From: Methylomonas sp.
GTDB taxonomy: Bacteria > Pseudomonadota > Gammaproteobacteria > Methylococcales > Methylomonadaceae
DNA length: 64,000 nucleotides
Assembly (NCBI GenBank): GCA_002928965.1
Contig: PERU01000015.1
Coordinates: forward strand, 24,065-88,064
Reading direction: 5' to 3'
Shown here: positions 46,489-56,268 of the stretch, one piece after another
Numbering within the stretch: position 1 is the stretch's first letter
How the letters are laid out: each line of letters opens with the position of its first letter
The notes under the pieces: model-generated
Told to the model about the DNA's origin: nothing
Database searches by the model: none
What the model saw: only the letters and a program-made list of their open reading frames with translations
Translations under genes and position numbers: made by a program

Positions 46489-46504
46489 AGTAATTTCCAA
46501 AATT

Positions 46505-46580
46505 GTAGGTTGGGTTAGCGTAGCGTAACCCAACGTTTATGGCTTGATCTGTTGGGTTACGCTGCGCTAACCCAACCTAC
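46505..46580. repeat. REPIN-like inverted repeat (GTAGGTTGGGTTAGCG)
   Basis: Outer arms GTAGGTTGGGTTAGCG and complement, inner arms TAACCCAAC and GTTGGGTTA, over 76 bases between edd and eda. It is the same family as the element at 45765-45836 but with different inner bases. Confidence 0.8.
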
Positions 46581-46590
46581 ATAATTATTG

Positions 46591-48411
46591 TTAATCGACA
46601 AAAAACAAGTTGGTGGCGCCGGTTTCCGCTGTCGATGCATGCGCGCGCATGGCGCCAAACAATTCCCGACCCATGCCGAAATGGTGGCCGGTGGCATGGT
46701 TGGGTTCGGCGACACGGGCTTCAAACTCTGCAGGGTCGACCTGTACGTTGACTTCGCCGGTCTGTGTATTCAGTGCGATGATGTCGCCATCTCGGACTTT
46801 GGCCAGTGGACCACCATCGATACATTCCGGCCACATGTGAATCGCTGACGGCACTTTGCCGGACGCGCCGGACATGCGACCGTCAGTAATCAATGCGACA
46901 TGGAAACCTCTGTCCTGCAATACCCCCAAGATGGGGGTTAATTTGTGCAATTCGGGCATGCCGTTGGCTTTTGGGCCTTGGAATCGCAACACTACAATCA
47001 GGTCTTTTTCCATTTCGCCGCGTTTGAAAGCAGCGACTACATCCAGCTGATCATCAAACACCATCGCTGGTGCTGTGACCACTTGATGCTTTTCAGCGAC
47101 AGCCGATATTTTGGAAACGCCACGGCCCAGATTGCCATGCATTACATGCAGACCACCGCCGGCTGCGAAGGGGTGTTCGACACTGGCGATGATGTCCGGG
47201 TCCAGCGAACGGGTAGGGCCTTCAACCCAGTGCAACTGACCATTTTCCAGGGTTGGCACCTGGCTGTATTGCGCCATACCGCGTTGATCGCCAACGCTTA
47301 GAACGTCGCCATGCAACAGGCCATGTTCCAGCAACTCTTTAATCAACAAACTCATGCCGCCGGCTGCCTGGAATTGATTCACGTCAGCCGGTCCATTCGG
47401 ATAAATTTTGGTCAGTAACGGAATGGCTTTGGACAGGTTGTCGAAATCGTCCCAGTTGATGATGATACCTGCCGCGCGTGCAATGGCGATCAAATGGATG
47501 GTGTGATTGGTGGAGCCGCCGGTGGACAATAAGCCGACAATCGCATTGACGATGGCTTTTTCGTTGATGATGTGGGCGATGGGGCGATAATCGTCACCAT
47601 GCGCGGTAAATTTCAAAACTTGTCTGGCCGCTGCCTTGGTCAGCTCATCACGCATTGGGGTGTACGGGTTGACAAACGATGCACCGGGCAAGTGCAGCCC
47701 CATAATTTCCACCATCATCTGGTTGCTGTTGGCCGTGCCATAAAAGGTACAGGTGCCTGGGCTGTGATAAGACTTGGATTCCGATTCCAAAAGCTCTTTT
47801 TCGCCAATTTTGCCCTCGGCGAACTTTTGCCGGGCGCGGGATTTTTCCTTGTTGGAGATGCCGGTGGTCATCGGGCCTGCCGGCACAAAAACAGCGGGCA
47901 AATGCCCGAAACTCAAAGCACCAATCAACAGACCAGGGACGATTTTGTCACAGACGCCCAGGTACAATGCCGCATCGAACATGTTGTGACTTAAACCGAT
48001 GGCGGTGGACATTGCGATGACGTCACGGCTGAACAACGACAACTCCATGCCGGGCATGCCTTGGGTGACACCATCGCACATGGCTGGCACGCCACCGGCG
48101 AATTGCGCCACGCCGCCAGCCTCGCGGACGGCTTGTTTGATCAATGCCGGATAGTGTTGAAACGGTTCGTGGGCAGACAGCATATCGTTATAAGACGAGA
48201 TAATGCCGACGTTGGGTTTAACAGAATTTGACAGTTCGTCCTTTTCAATCGCAGAGCAAACGGCAAAACCATGCGCCAGATTGGCGCAGGGCAGTTGGGT
48301 CCGTTGCGGGCCGCTGGCGATGGCTGCGTCGATGCGCGCCAGATAAGCGCTACGGTTATCGCGGCTGCGGTCAATGATTTGTTGGGTAACTTTTTCGAGT
48401 ACGGGATGCAT
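46591..48411 (-). CDS. edd: 6-phosphogluconate dehydratase
   Basis: The 606-residue IlvD/Edd-family enzyme has the iron-sulfur cysteine motifs [14 protein letters not shown] and [14 protein letters not shown], the [12 protein letters not shown] block and [13 protein letters not shown]. It dehydrates 6-phosphogluconate to KDPG, the key Entner-Doudoroff step. It lies upstream of eda on the same strand. Confidence 0.96.
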   Translation of the reverse strand: MHPVLEKVTQQIIDRSRDNRSAYLARIDAAIASGPQRTQLPCANLAHGFAVCSAIEKDELSNSVKPNVGIISSYNDMLSAHEPFQHYPALIKQAVREAGGVAQFAGGVPAMCDGVTQGMPGMELSLFSRDVIAMSTAIGLSHNMFDAALYLGVCDKIVPGLLIGALSFGHLPAVFVPAGPMTTGISNKEKSRARQKFAEGKIGEKELLESESKSYHSPGTCTFYGTANSNQMMVEIMGLHLPGASFVNPYTPMRDELTKAAARQVLKFTAHGDDYRPIAHIINEKAIVNAIVGLLSTGGSTNHTIHLIAIARAAGIIINWDDFDNLSKAIPLLTKIYPNGPADVNQFQAAGGMSLLIKELLEHGLLHGDVLSVGDQRGMAQYSQVPTLENGQLHWVEGPTRSLDPDIIASVEHPFAAGGGLHVMHGNLGRGVSKISAVAEKHQVVTAPAMVFDDQLDVVAAFKRGEMEKDLIVVLRFQGPKANGMPELHKLTPILGVLQDRGFHVALITDGRMSGASGKVPSAIHMWPECIDGGPLAKVRDGDIIALNTQTGEVNVQVDPAEFEARVAEPNHATGHHFGMGRELFGAMRAHASTAETGATNLFFVD

Positions 48412-48458
48412 TCAGGCTGTCTCCAGAGGGGGTCAAGTGTGGGACATGATAAAAACTG

Positions 48459-49835
48459 TCAAAGTGTGTCAGGTAAGTCAAGCTGCTGTTCATCAGGTTG
48501 AAACGCCACTGCTTCGGTATTTTGGGTTGCAGTATCGGCAGTCAAATCTTCCAGTCCGGTAATGGCTAAATCGGGTTCTGGGATGGCGGTTGCCGCCATA
48601 GTGAGCGGGTCGGATTGCGTTTGCAAAAACAGTAACGGGATGATGGACAAACACAATAAACTGAAGGCCAGCATGGCCTGCTTGGGCCAATCTGCATTGG
48701 CTTGGTGAACGCTGTGCTGGATGATTTTTTTCCAGGGCTTTTCATCCAGCCAGTTCAATAATTGCGCGGTCAACAACATCAAGCCTAAGCCAGCAATATT
48801 GACCCAGGCACTGTCGACTAAACCGGCATTGCTGCCGTTTAAAATTACCCCACCCAGAAAGGATAAACAGGTGCCCAAAATAAAAATGGGCAGTGATTGT
48901 TGGCCCATGGCGATGACTGGTTTTAGCCAACGATTTTGCAGATGATGAGCGTGTTTACGCATCATTCCGCCGACCAGATAAGCCATTGCCAAAAAGTGCA
49001 GATAGCGCAATATGCCAAGATGGCTTTTATTGAGTAACGGCTCATAGTGTTCACGGAAACTGGCAAACCAGGGCAATTGGTTATAGCCGAACGGGTTTTC
49101 CAATGGATAGCAAAAAACTACATAGGCCAAGCATACACTGCCCAAGCTACGACTGAAGGCAGGAATCGGGAGCCAGCCACTGCCAAAGGCAAATCCGGTG
49201 AAAAAAACCAATTGCCAGCAGAAAGGATTGAAGTACCAAGGTCTTGTGCTTGTTGGGTCGGCGGGTAACTCCCAGCCCAAATACCAAGCCGCAAGGTAAA
49301 GCGACACAGAGAACCCCAGTGCTAGCAGGGTATGGATGCGCGACAATCCCCATACCATCGGTAGCCATAGCATGATCACCAGATACATTGGCAGGATGTC
49401 GATGAAGTTGGGCACATATCGCAGGCTGACCAGTGCTAAAAGGGCTGCCTGAGTGTGGTCGAAAAAATAGCGCAGATTATCCAGTTGCCATTGCGCGCTG
49501 TTCTCATCCCATGAGGTCACGATGACCAGCAGAGTGCTCATCAACAAAAACAACATCAAATGAGCGAGGTAAATCTGACTGCAACGAAACAGAACTCTGA
49601 CCGATCCCAAACTCAACCCTGCCTGCTTAAAACTGCGGCCAAAGGCGATAGCGGCGGCGAAACCGGACAAAAAAACGAAGGTTTCAGCGGCATCGCTGGG
49701 GCCTAGTCGGGATGGGGTGTAATCAAACCAAGGATTGAAGGGCATGTGATTGATAAAAATAATCATCAAAGCCAAGCCACGAAAGAAATCCAACTGCAGA
49801 TTGCGTGGGGCTGCTGGGCGGGTATCCGGTTTCAT
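48459..49835 (-). CDS. OpgC-domain membrane acyltransferase-like protein
   Basis: The 458-residue inner-membrane protein has about ten helices and the OpgC pattern: NLQLDFFRGLALMIIFINH at the first helix, SDAAETFVFLSGFAAA, and RYLHFLAMAYLV later. OpgC succinylates osmoregulated periplasmic glucans; the wider family includes other periplasmic polysaccharide acyltransferases. ATG 49835 is taken as the start; a TTG 29 codons upstream is less likely. The C-terminal 60 residues are polar and acidic. It lies between pgl and edd, with no clear metabolic link. Confidence 0.85.
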   Translation of the reverse strand: MKPDTRPAAPRNLQLDFFRGLALMIIFINHMPFNPWFDYTPSRLGPSDAAETFVFLSGFAAAIAFGRSFKQAGLSLGSVRVLFRCSQIYLAHLMLFLLMSTLLVIVTSWDENSAQWQLDNLRYFFDHTQAALLALVSLRYVPNFIDILPMYLVIMLWLPMVWGLSRIHTLLALGFSVSLYLAAWYLGWELPADPTSTRPWYFNPFCWQLVFFTGFAFGSGWLPIPAFSRSLGSVCLAYVVFCYPLENPFGYNQLPWFASFREHYEPLLNKSHLGILRYLHFLAMAYLVGGMMRKHAHHLQNRWLKPVIAMGQQSLPIFILGTCLSFLGGVILNGSNAGLVDSAWVNIAGLGLMLLTAQLLNWLDEKPWKKIIQHSVHQANADWPKQAMLAFSLLCLSIIPLLFLQTQSDPLTMAATAIPEPDLAITGLEDLTADTATQNTEAVAFQPDEQQLDLPDTL

Positions 49836-49962
49836 AAAATGTCCCGATAGAGGCTTGTGCAGGATATTGGCGTGTACCACTTCATACCACGCTGAAATCT
49901 GGTGAAAAAAAACGGCTGACAATGATTATATTCAAAATATGCAGCCGGTTGAGATGGGTGGA

Positions 49963-50673
49963 TCAAGGTACCCAGTACAGTTCGACAGGGACTTGCTCTT
50001 GATGCAGCAGGGCGCGGATTGGCATGTCTTCGATTGCTCCGGGTTTTTGTGCCGCATTGAACACAGCCAGTTTATCCTCGCCGGTGAACAAGATGATGAT
50101 GCGATCGGTTTTCATCAGGCCGGATAGGGTCATCGTCAATCGCTCGGTATTGGGTCCGGTGACTTCGGTTTGATTAGCCATAATGGCGGCGGTCAGATTG
50201 TCATTATCCGCTTTCAAAGCATCCGCCAGACCTTTAGCATGGGGGAAAAGTGAGGCAGTATGTCCATCTGGCCCCATGCCGACGATAGCCAGACTGAAGG
50301 GTTGCGGTAATTTGGCGTACAGGCTTTCTGTTTCCGCCTGTCCTGCAGTTGCGGTTTTAGACGCATTTTTCATGCCGATGAATTCGGCGGATTTGGCGTT
50401 ATTGATCAACAGTGTGCGTTTAATCAGCGCTGCGTTGCTGGCGGTATGGTCTTCATCTACCCAGCGTTCATCCACCAAAGCTACTTTAATTTTTTTCCAG
50501 TTCAGTTCGGTTTTGGACAAAGCTTCGTACAAAGGTCCTGGCGTGCTGCCGCCGGAAACCAGCAGTGTTGCCGTGCCGTGTTTGCTGAGTGCTTCCGACA
50601 ACACATCCTGACACTCCGCTACCAAGGCGTTAAATAAATGATGGTGTTGTTCAAAAAAGAATTCTTTAACCAT
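49963..50673 (-). CDS. pgl: 6-phosphogluconolactonase
   Basis: The 236-residue DevB-type enzyme has LLVSGGSTPGPLYEAL, KVALVDERWVDEDHTASN and GMGPDGHTASLFP. It hydrolyses 6-phosphogluconolactone, the product of Zwf. It is 32 bases after zwf on the same strand. Confidence 0.95.
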   Translation of the reverse strand: MVKEFFFEQHHHLFNALVAECQDVLSEALSKHGTATLLVSGGSTPGPLYEALSKTELNWKKIKVALVDERWVDEDHTASNAALIKRTLLINNAKSAEFIGMKNASKTATAGQAETESLYAKLPQPFSLAIVGMGPDGHTASLFPHAKGLADALKADNDNLTAAIMANQTEVTGPNTERLTMTLSGLMKTDRIIILFTGEDKLAVFNAAQKPGAIEDMPIRALLHQEQVPVELYWVP

Positions 50674-50705
50674 AATCGTTATTCTCTCAATAAGGATGGT
50701 GTTTG

Positions 50706-52175
50706 TTATTCTTCCCAGGCTCGCCCGTCGCGGGCCAGCAGGGCAACCGATGCTACAGGTCCCCAGTTACCCGCCGGGTAAGGTTTGGGCGGTGTGTGAT
50801 TATGTTGCCAAGCATCCTGAATGGAGTCCACCCAGGTCCAGGCTTGCTCGATTTCTTCACGGCTTAAAAACAGGGTCGGATTCCCGCGCAGGGCTTCCAG
50901 AATCAGTTTTTCGTAGCCGCCGAAAATGCGACTTTTTTTGAAGGTTTCAGAAAAGCTCAAATCCAGTTTGGTTTGTTGTAATTTGATATTGCCATCTATA
51001 CCCGGCACTTTGTTCAACATCATCACATCCACGCCTTCATTCGGTTGCAGATGGATAACCAGTTTATTGGCAGGCAGTTCGTGAAAACTGTCTTTGAAAA
51101 TGTTGTGCGGCAGGTTTTTAAAGTTCACCACGATTTCGGTGCGCTTGTTGGGCATGCGTTTGCCGGTGCGCATGTAAACGGGTACACCTGCCCAGCGCCA
51201 GTTGTCGATGTCCACTCGAATCGCCACAAAACTCTCGGTGGTGCTTTCGGTATTGGCGCCTTGTTCTTCCAGATAACCGGGTACGGCGTTGCCTTTGATA
51301 TAACCAGCGGTATATTGGCCGCGCACCGTCTTTTCATCGACATTACGCGAAGTAATGGGCCGCAGAGCCTTCAATAATTTGATTTTTTCCATGTGGATGC
51401 TTTCTGCCGACAAATCCGCAGGTGGCTCCATGGTGACGAAGGTCAGGATTTGCAACAAGTGGTTCTGCAGCATATCGCGCAATTGGCCAGTCTTGTCGAA
51501 ATAGTCCCAGCGGCCTTCGATACCAATATCTTCACCGACAGTAATCTGAATGTGATCGATATTGTTATGGTTCCAACTGGTGTAGAAAAGGGAATTGGCG
51601 AAACGTAGCGCGAGCAGGTTTAGAACGGTTTCCTTGCCCAGATAATGATCGATTCGGTAAACATGGTCCTCATGAAACACGTTGGCTACTACGTCATTGA
51701 TCTCTTTGGAGGTTTTCAGGTCATGGCCGATCGGTTTTTCCATGACGATGCGAGACTCGGCGTTCAATACGCCGCAGCTATGCAGACCTTGGCAGATATT
51801 TTTAAATAACATCGGCGAGACGGCGAAATAGTTAACCATCACCCGTTGGTTCCCATCAACGGCTGCATTCAGTTGTTTGTATTGCTCGGGTTGGGTGAGG
51901 TCAATTTTCAGATAAGACAGTCGCTGTGAAAAACGCTGCCAAATGTCATCGTTGATAGTGTTGCTTAAATTGGCCTGTAAGCTGTTATGGGCAATTTCAA
52001 CGAAACTGGTGCTGGTTTCATCCAGTCTGTCGACACCGATGATGCGGGTGTCGGCTTCAATCAGGTTGTGTTTTTCCAAACGATATAATGAAATCAGTAG
52101 TTTACGCTTGGATAAGTCGCCTAGCGCACCGAAAATTACCAAGTCGCAAGGTTTAAAATTAGAGTTTTTGGTCAT
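50706..52175 (-). CDS. zwf: Glucose-6-phosphate 1-dehydrogenase
   Basis: The 489-residue enzyme has the nucleotide-site IFGALGDLSKRKLL, the substrate-binding RIDHYLGKETVLNLL with the catalytic histidine pattern, and NHLLQILTFVTMEPP. It oxidises glucose 6-phosphate and makes NAD(P)H. It opens the minus-strand run zwf-pgl-OpgC-like-edd-eda-cyt b561-gnd, which together feed both the Entner-Doudoroff and oxidative pentose-phosphate routes. Confidence 0.96.
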   Translation of the reverse strand: MTKNSNFKPCDLVIFGALGDLSKRKLLISLYRLEKHNLIEADTRIIGVDRLDETSTSFVEIAHNSLQANLSNTINDDIWQRFSQRLSYLKIDLTQPEQYKQLNAAVDGNQRVMVNYFAVSPMLFKNICQGLHSCGVLNAESRIVMEKPIGHDLKTSKEINDVVANVFHEDHVYRIDHYLGKETVLNLLALRFANSLFYTSWNHNNIDHIQITVGEDIGIEGRWDYFDKTGQLRDMLQNHLLQILTFVTMEPPADLSAESIHMEKIKLLKALRPITSRNVDEKTVRGQYTAGYIKGNAVPGYLEEQGANTESTTESFVAIRVDIDNWRWAGVPVYMRTGKRMPNKRTEIVVNFKNLPHNIFKDSFHELPANKLVIHLQPNEGVDVMMLNKVPGIDGNIKLQQTKLDLSFSETFKKSRIFGGYEKLILEALRGNPTLFLSREEIEQAWTWVDSIQDAWQHNHTPPKPYPAGNWGPVASVALLARDGRAWEE

Positions 52176-52269
52176 GTCTTTAGTGTCGGAACGAAAAATT
52201 TTACGCGTTTCCAGCAGTGGTTACCGCCTGTCTATGGCGATAAAAAGCCAGCTATTATAGTGCCCGCAG

Positions 52270-52286
52270 GCCTTGATAAACAAGGC
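52270..52286. repeat. Small hairpin upstream of zwf
   Basis: GCCTTG and CAAGGC pair around a 5-base loop in the gap between the AMMECR1 and zwf genes. It could end the AMMECR1 transcript, but there is no T-run. Confidence 0.35.
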
Positions 52287-52337
52287 ACCGTCGAGCAGGT
52301 AGCCGATTATTTTCGATTCTACCGGCTTGTCGACTAT

Positions 52338-52904
52338 TTAGGAAAACGTTTCTGTAGTGTAACGATACACGTTTAGCTGGCTTGACCAATAATCAGCAGA
52401 TAAACCGGCCTTTTGTTTTAGATGCCGTAAAAACAGGCTCGGATCAGGCAGTTGTTCCCAAACCGAGGGTAAAAAAGTGCCTCGCCGATAGCCTTCCTGC
52501 AGAATCAAGCCGTCAATACCGGGTTTTAATTGAGCTATCAAGTCCTGTTCCGAGCTGAAATGCATGGCTTTGGCTGGACTTAAAATGGAAATATGTAAAT
52601 CAAGATCGGCAAGTTCGTTGGCAGATATTCCAGGAAAACGCGGATCGCGAAAGGCGGCGGCAAAGGCATTTTCGGCGATGTCCTTAACCAAAGGCCGTTG
52701 CGCTTCCAGCATACCGATACAACCCCTCAACTGGCCATGACGTTCCAGCGTGACAAAGCTGGCGGCTTTGTTTGTTAATTCGGGCGGATAAGCACTTAAA
52801 TCAATCGGTAACGGTTGACCGGTTTGTATGCCCTGCTGAATTGACGCACGCGCAAGTGTCAGAAAGATCGTTTTGTGTTCATCATTCAACAACATAAGCG
52901 CCAT
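52338..52904 (-). CDS. amrA: AMMECR1-family protein (AmmeMemoRadiSam system protein A)
   Basis: The 188-residue protein has the AMMECR1 signature: FVTLERHGQLRGCIGMLEAQRP, the RDPRFPGISANELADLDLHISILSP block and EGYRRGTFLPSVWEQLPDP. The conserved LRGCIG cysteine is kept. ATG 52904 lies inside the MEMO1 gene end (23-base overlap), so the two are translationally coupled; ATG 52895 is also possible. The family is conserved from bacteria to man, and its reaction is not established. Confidence 0.93.
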   Translation of the reverse strand: MALMLLNDEHKTIFLTLARASIQQGIQTGQPLPIDLSAYPPELTNKAASFVTLERHGQLRGCIGMLEAQRPLVKDIAENAFAAAFRDPRFPGISANELADLDLHISILSPAKAMHFSSEQDLIAQLKPGIDGLILQEGYRRGTFLPSVWEQLPDPSLFLRHLKQKAGLSADYWSSQLNVYRYTTETFS

Positions 52905-53661
52905 ATCCCACCACTCGATATTTATCGCCAGCGGTATCGCCGGAATTTCTGAGATCGATGGTCTTGATGTGCAGCGATTTTTCCTGCGCAAGCTTTAGCA
53001 AGCCGCTGATCGGCAACTTTCCGCAGGCCGATTCAGTGGATAAGCGTTGATATTGCAACGTTTCGATCAGCACGCTGGTGTGCTTATCCATGGCTTGCGC
53101 AGTAGCGTAACCGTGATAATGACTTAAATCAGAGCTGATCACGATCAGGGTTTCATCGCCGCCCCATAATGTCGCCAGGACTTGGCTGACTTGATGCGGA
53201 CTGGCGTCGCCGGTCACAATGGGGACCAGTTTGAAGTGACTCAGGGTTTGTTGCAAGAACGGTAATTGCACTTCCAAGCTATGTTCCTGAGCATGGGCTT
53301 GCTCCAGATAACCTACAAACGGCAAATCTCGCAGTTGTTCTATAGCGGTTTTATCGACAGGAATAACACCAAGCGGGGTGCTGAAGGTATCGGCATGGCT
53401 GACCGCAAGGCCTTTAAATGCCACCCGATGTGATGGGCCGATCAACACAACCCGGCTAATACTGTCCCTGACTGACTTTAATCGAGCGTAGGCGCTAGCG
53501 GCAATGGATCCTGAATAAATATAACCGGCATGCGGCACGATCATAGCTTTGGGTGCCGGCGAGGTGGGCTGGCTTTGTTCCAGAAAGGCTTGCAGCATGT
53601 CAGTCAACAGAGCGGGATTAGCCGGATAAAAACTACCGGAAACAGCGGGTTCTCTATTCAT
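52882..53661 (-). CDS. amrB: MEMO1-family protein (AmmeMemoRadiSam system protein B)
   Basis: The 259-residue protein belongs to the MEMO family, related to class III extradiol dioxygenases: SGSFYPANP, VPHAGYIYSGSIAASAY, LIGPSHR, EHSLEVQLPFLQ, SSDLSHYH and TESACGKLPISGLL. The histidine, aspartate and cysteine residues proposed to bind iron or copper (in PHAGY, DLSHY, and ACG) are present. The ATG at 53661 has AGAGG/GGAGT upstream. It pairs with AMMECR1 and the divergent radical SAM gene. Confidence 0.93.
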   Translation of the reverse strand: MNREPAVSGSFYPANPALLTDMLQAFLEQSQPTSPAPKAMIVPHAGYIYSGSIAASAYARLKSVRDSISRVVLIGPSHRVAFKGLAVSHADTFSTPLGVIPVDKTAIEQLRDLPFVGYLEQAHAQEHSLEVQLPFLQQTLSHFKLVPIVTGDASPHQVSQVLATLWGGDETLIVISSDLSHYHGYATAQAMDKHTSVLIETLQYQRLSTESACGKLPISGLLKLAQEKSLHIKTIDLRNSGDTAGDKYRVVGYGAYVVE

Positions 53662-53815
53662 TACCTCTGACTCCTTCAGAAAATAGCGGCACATTGATGT
53701 ATACCGTTCTGTGCTGCTATGGTACAACAAAGCCTGGAGTTTTCGGGCAAATTTTCGGATATTTTGTTTTTGGATCAATTGTTTAACTTAAAGTCGGATC
53801 GGCAGGCAGGTGTAC

Positions 53816-54904
53816 ATGACGACCTTTATCACAGCGGATACGGTGACTACCCGCTATTGGCATGCACTAGCCGATGGCCGGCTGCAATGTGATCTGTGTC
53901 CACGATTTTGCAAATTACATGAGGGGCAGCGCGGTTTGTGTTTTGTCAGGCAACACCTGCTCCAGCAAATCGTCATGACCAGTTATGGTCGCTCCAGCGG
54001 TTTTGCCATCGATCCCATCGAGAAAAAGCCGCTCAACCATTTTTTACCCGGCACGCCGATTTTTTCGTTTGGTACCGCTGGCTGTAATCTGGCCTGTAAA
54101 TTCTGCCAGAACTGGGACATCAGCAAATCGCGGGAAATGGACACTTTAATGAGTCGGGCAGCACCGGATGCCATTGCCAAAGTCGCTTTGCAACACGGCT
54201 GTAGTAGCGTGGCTTATACCTACAACGACCCCGTAATCTTTCATGAATATGCCGTCGATACCGCGCAGGCTTGCCGCGAGCTGGGATTGAAATCGGTGGC
54301 AGTGAGTGCCGGTTACGTATGCGCCGAACCGAGAGCGGAGTTTTATGACTGGATGGATGCGGCGAACATTGATTTAAAGGCCTTCAGCGAAGATTATTAT
54401 TTCAAAATCACCGGCGGCCATTTACAGCCGGTTTTGGAGACTTTGCAGTATTTAAAGCATGAAACCCAGGTTTGGCTGGAATTGACTACGCTGATCATTC
54501 CCGGCGAAAACGATTCAGACGCGGAAATCGAAGCCATGACCCAATGGGTGGTTGAGCACCTCGGGCCGGATGTGCCTATGCATTTCACAGCGTTCCACCC
54601 GGATTGGAAAATGACCGACAAACCGCGCACCCAGGCAAACTCTTTACTGAAAGCACGGGCAATTGCACTTAAAAATGGCGTGCGACATGCCTATGTCGGT
54701 AACGTGCATGACAAAGCAGCCGACAGCACGTATTGCTCTCATTGTGGTGGATTGCTGATTGGTCGGGATTGGTATGTGCTGTCTGACTGGAATCTGGATA
54801 CAGCAGGATGTTGTAAATTTTGTGGAACAGCCTGTGCGGGGCATTTTGACGCACTGCCGGGCAGGTGGGGAGCCAAACGCCAGTCAGTGAGTATGGGTTT
54901 TTGA
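53816..54904 (+). CDS. amrS: Radical SAM protein of the AmmeMemoRadiSam system
   Basis: The 362-residue protein has an N-terminal CDLCPRFCKLHEGQRGLC cysteine cluster, the radical SAM cluster motif CNLACKFCQNW (CxxxCxxC), VAYTYNDPVIFHEY, VSAGYV, and a C-terminal double zinc-like site (CSHCGG...CCKFCGTACAGH). This is the PflA-like member that always goes with AMMECR1 and MEMO1 families. It is transcribed away from them, across a 154-base gap. ATG 53816 is taken; a GTG two codons earlier is possible. The substrate is unknown. Confidence 0.94.
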   Translation: MTTFITADTVTTRYWHALADGRLQCDLCPRFCKLHEGQRGLCFVRQHLLQQIVMTSYGRSSGFAIDPIEKKPLNHFLPGTPIFSFGTAGCNLACKFCQNWDISKSREMDTLMSRAAPDAIAKVALQHGCSSVAYTYNDPVIFHEYAVDTAQACRELGLKSVAVSAGYVCAEPRAEFYDWMDAANIDLKAFSEDYYFKITGGHLQPVLETLQYLKHETQVWLELTTLIIPGENDSDAEIEAMTQWVVEHLGPDVPMHFTAFHPDWKMTDKPRTQANSLLKARAIALKNGVRHAYVGNVHDKAADSTYCSHCGGLLIGRDWYVLSDWNLDTAGCCKFCGTACAGHFDALPGRWGAKRQSVSMGF

Positions 54905-55092
54905 TTTTGGTTAGCTCGTCGAATACCAGAAACCAAAGCCGGTTCAACGCACTGAAACACCTGGGACGCAACGCAAGAATCAAACCATCAAATCCACAAT
55001 GGAGTAGGTGCTCATAGCTCTGACCACTTGAATTTATCAGCACTTACTTTTAATCTCGGCGTCGTTACTCTCAATAATCGGACAAGACCCAG

Positions 55093-56268
55093 TTGAACAC
55101 GACAGCTTCTTCAGGAAGATTAGCTTCCATAGATATATTGCGCGGCTTGGTGATGGTGATCATGACCTTGGATCATACCCGCGATTTTTTCAGCGATGCG
55201 CATTTCAAACCCACCGACCTGGATAAAACCAACGTAGCTTTATTTTTGACTCGCTGGATCACGCATTTCTGTGCCCCGGTATTTGTATTTTTGGCCGGCA
55301 GCAGTGCTTACCTGTGGTATTGCAGGCGCGGAACCGATGCGCCGATCAGCGGGTTTTTGTTTAAGCGCGGCATGTTGTTACTGGTGTTGACATTGACTAT
55401 GGAAGCGTGGTCATGGAATTTTAGCAACGACTTTCGACATATCGACGGCGGCGTGTTGTGGGCGATAGCTTGGTCAATGATTGTCATGGCGGGTTTGGTC
55501 AAACTGCCGCTGCGTTGGAATCTGGTGTTGGGTGGCTTGATGATAGTCTCGCATAATGCCTTTGATGGTATTTCTCCAGCGAACTTGGGCTGGTTTGGGC
55601 CATGGTGGTCAGTGCTGCATACCGGCGATGATGTGGTATTTGCGGAGGGTTGGTTACTCAATCCATATTATCCGTTACTGCCCTGGATAGGTGTGATGGC
55701 CGTAGGCTTTGGTTTTGGGCATTGGATGAACGACAGCCAATGGCGCACACAACCGCGCCTGTTGGCGCTGGGTTTTAGCTTGATAGTGGCGTTTATCGGG
55801 TTGCGATTCAGTAATGTGTATGGCGATCCCGATCCCTGGCAGACTTATTCTGATCCGGTTTTTACCATTCTGTCGTTCATCAATTGCCACAAATATCCGC
55901 CGTCCTTGTTGTATTTACTGATGACTTTGGGGCCGGCCTTGTTGGTGTTAGCCGTGCTGCAAGGGCAGTCCACGCCACGCTTTGAAGTGTTGCAATTATT
56001 CGGCAGAACGCCATTGTTCTATTATTTGCTGCATTTATATCTGATCCATGGTCTGGCGGTACTGTTAGCCGCAATCACCGACGGCCCCGTATCAGCGATT
56101 ATGGGTGGGGGTATTTGGTCGCCCGAACTACCGAAAGACTATGGTTATGGTTTACCTGTGGTGTATGCAATATGGCTTCTGGTGGTGCTGATTTTGTACC
56201 CGGTTTGCCTGGGGTTTGAACGCCTTAAAACTGCAAAACCGCATTGGCGTTGGCTTAACTATCTGTAA
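55093..56268 (+). CDS. HGSNAT/DUF1624-type membrane acyltransferase
   Basis: The 391-residue inner-membrane protein has about ten helices and the family start RLASIDILRGLVMVIMTLDH, TRDFFSD, and FLTRWITHFCAPVFVFLAG. It resembles heparan-alpha-glucosaminide N-acetyltransferase-like proteins, which move acetyl groups across membranes. The frame has no ATG ahead of the conserved first helix; TTG 55093 is the only usual start after an in-frame stop, and the ribosome-binding site is weak. Its acceptor is unknown. Confidence 0.83.
   Translation: MNTTASSGRLASIDILRGLVMVIMTLDHTRDFFSDAHFKPTDLDKTNVALFLTRWITHFCAPVFVFLAGSSAYLWYCRRGTDAPISGFLFKRGMLLLVLTLTMEAWSWNFSNDFRHIDGGVLWAIAWSMIVMAGLVKLPLRWNLVLGGLMIVSHNAFDGISPANLGWFGPWWSVLHTGDDVVFAEGWLLNPYYPLLPWIGVMAVGFGFGHWMNDSQWRTQPRLLALGFSLIVAFIGLRFSNVYGDPDPWQTYSDPVFTILSFINCHKYPPSLLYLLMTLGPALLVLAVLQGQSTPRFEVLQLFGRTPLFYYLLHLYLIHGLAVLLAAITDGPVSAIMGGGIWSPELPKDYGYGLPVVYAIWLLVVLILYPVCLGFERLKTAKPHWRWLNYL

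Noticed and set aside
46489..46533. N-terminal extension of eda
   Set aside because: The extra codons lie in the REPIN-like repeat; ATG 46488 has a ribosome-binding site and fits the family length.
46945..47994. Several 100-140-codon plus-strand frames opposite edd
   Set aside because: They are shadows of a highly conserved gene on the other strand.
49836..49922. N-terminal extension of the OpgC-like protein
   Set aside because: It would need a TTG start; the conserved region begins after the ATG at 49835.
53662..53778. N-terminal extension of the MEMO1 protein
   Set aside because: The family starts with REPAVSGSFYP; ATG 53661 has a strong ribosome-binding site, and the upstream codons look non-conserved.
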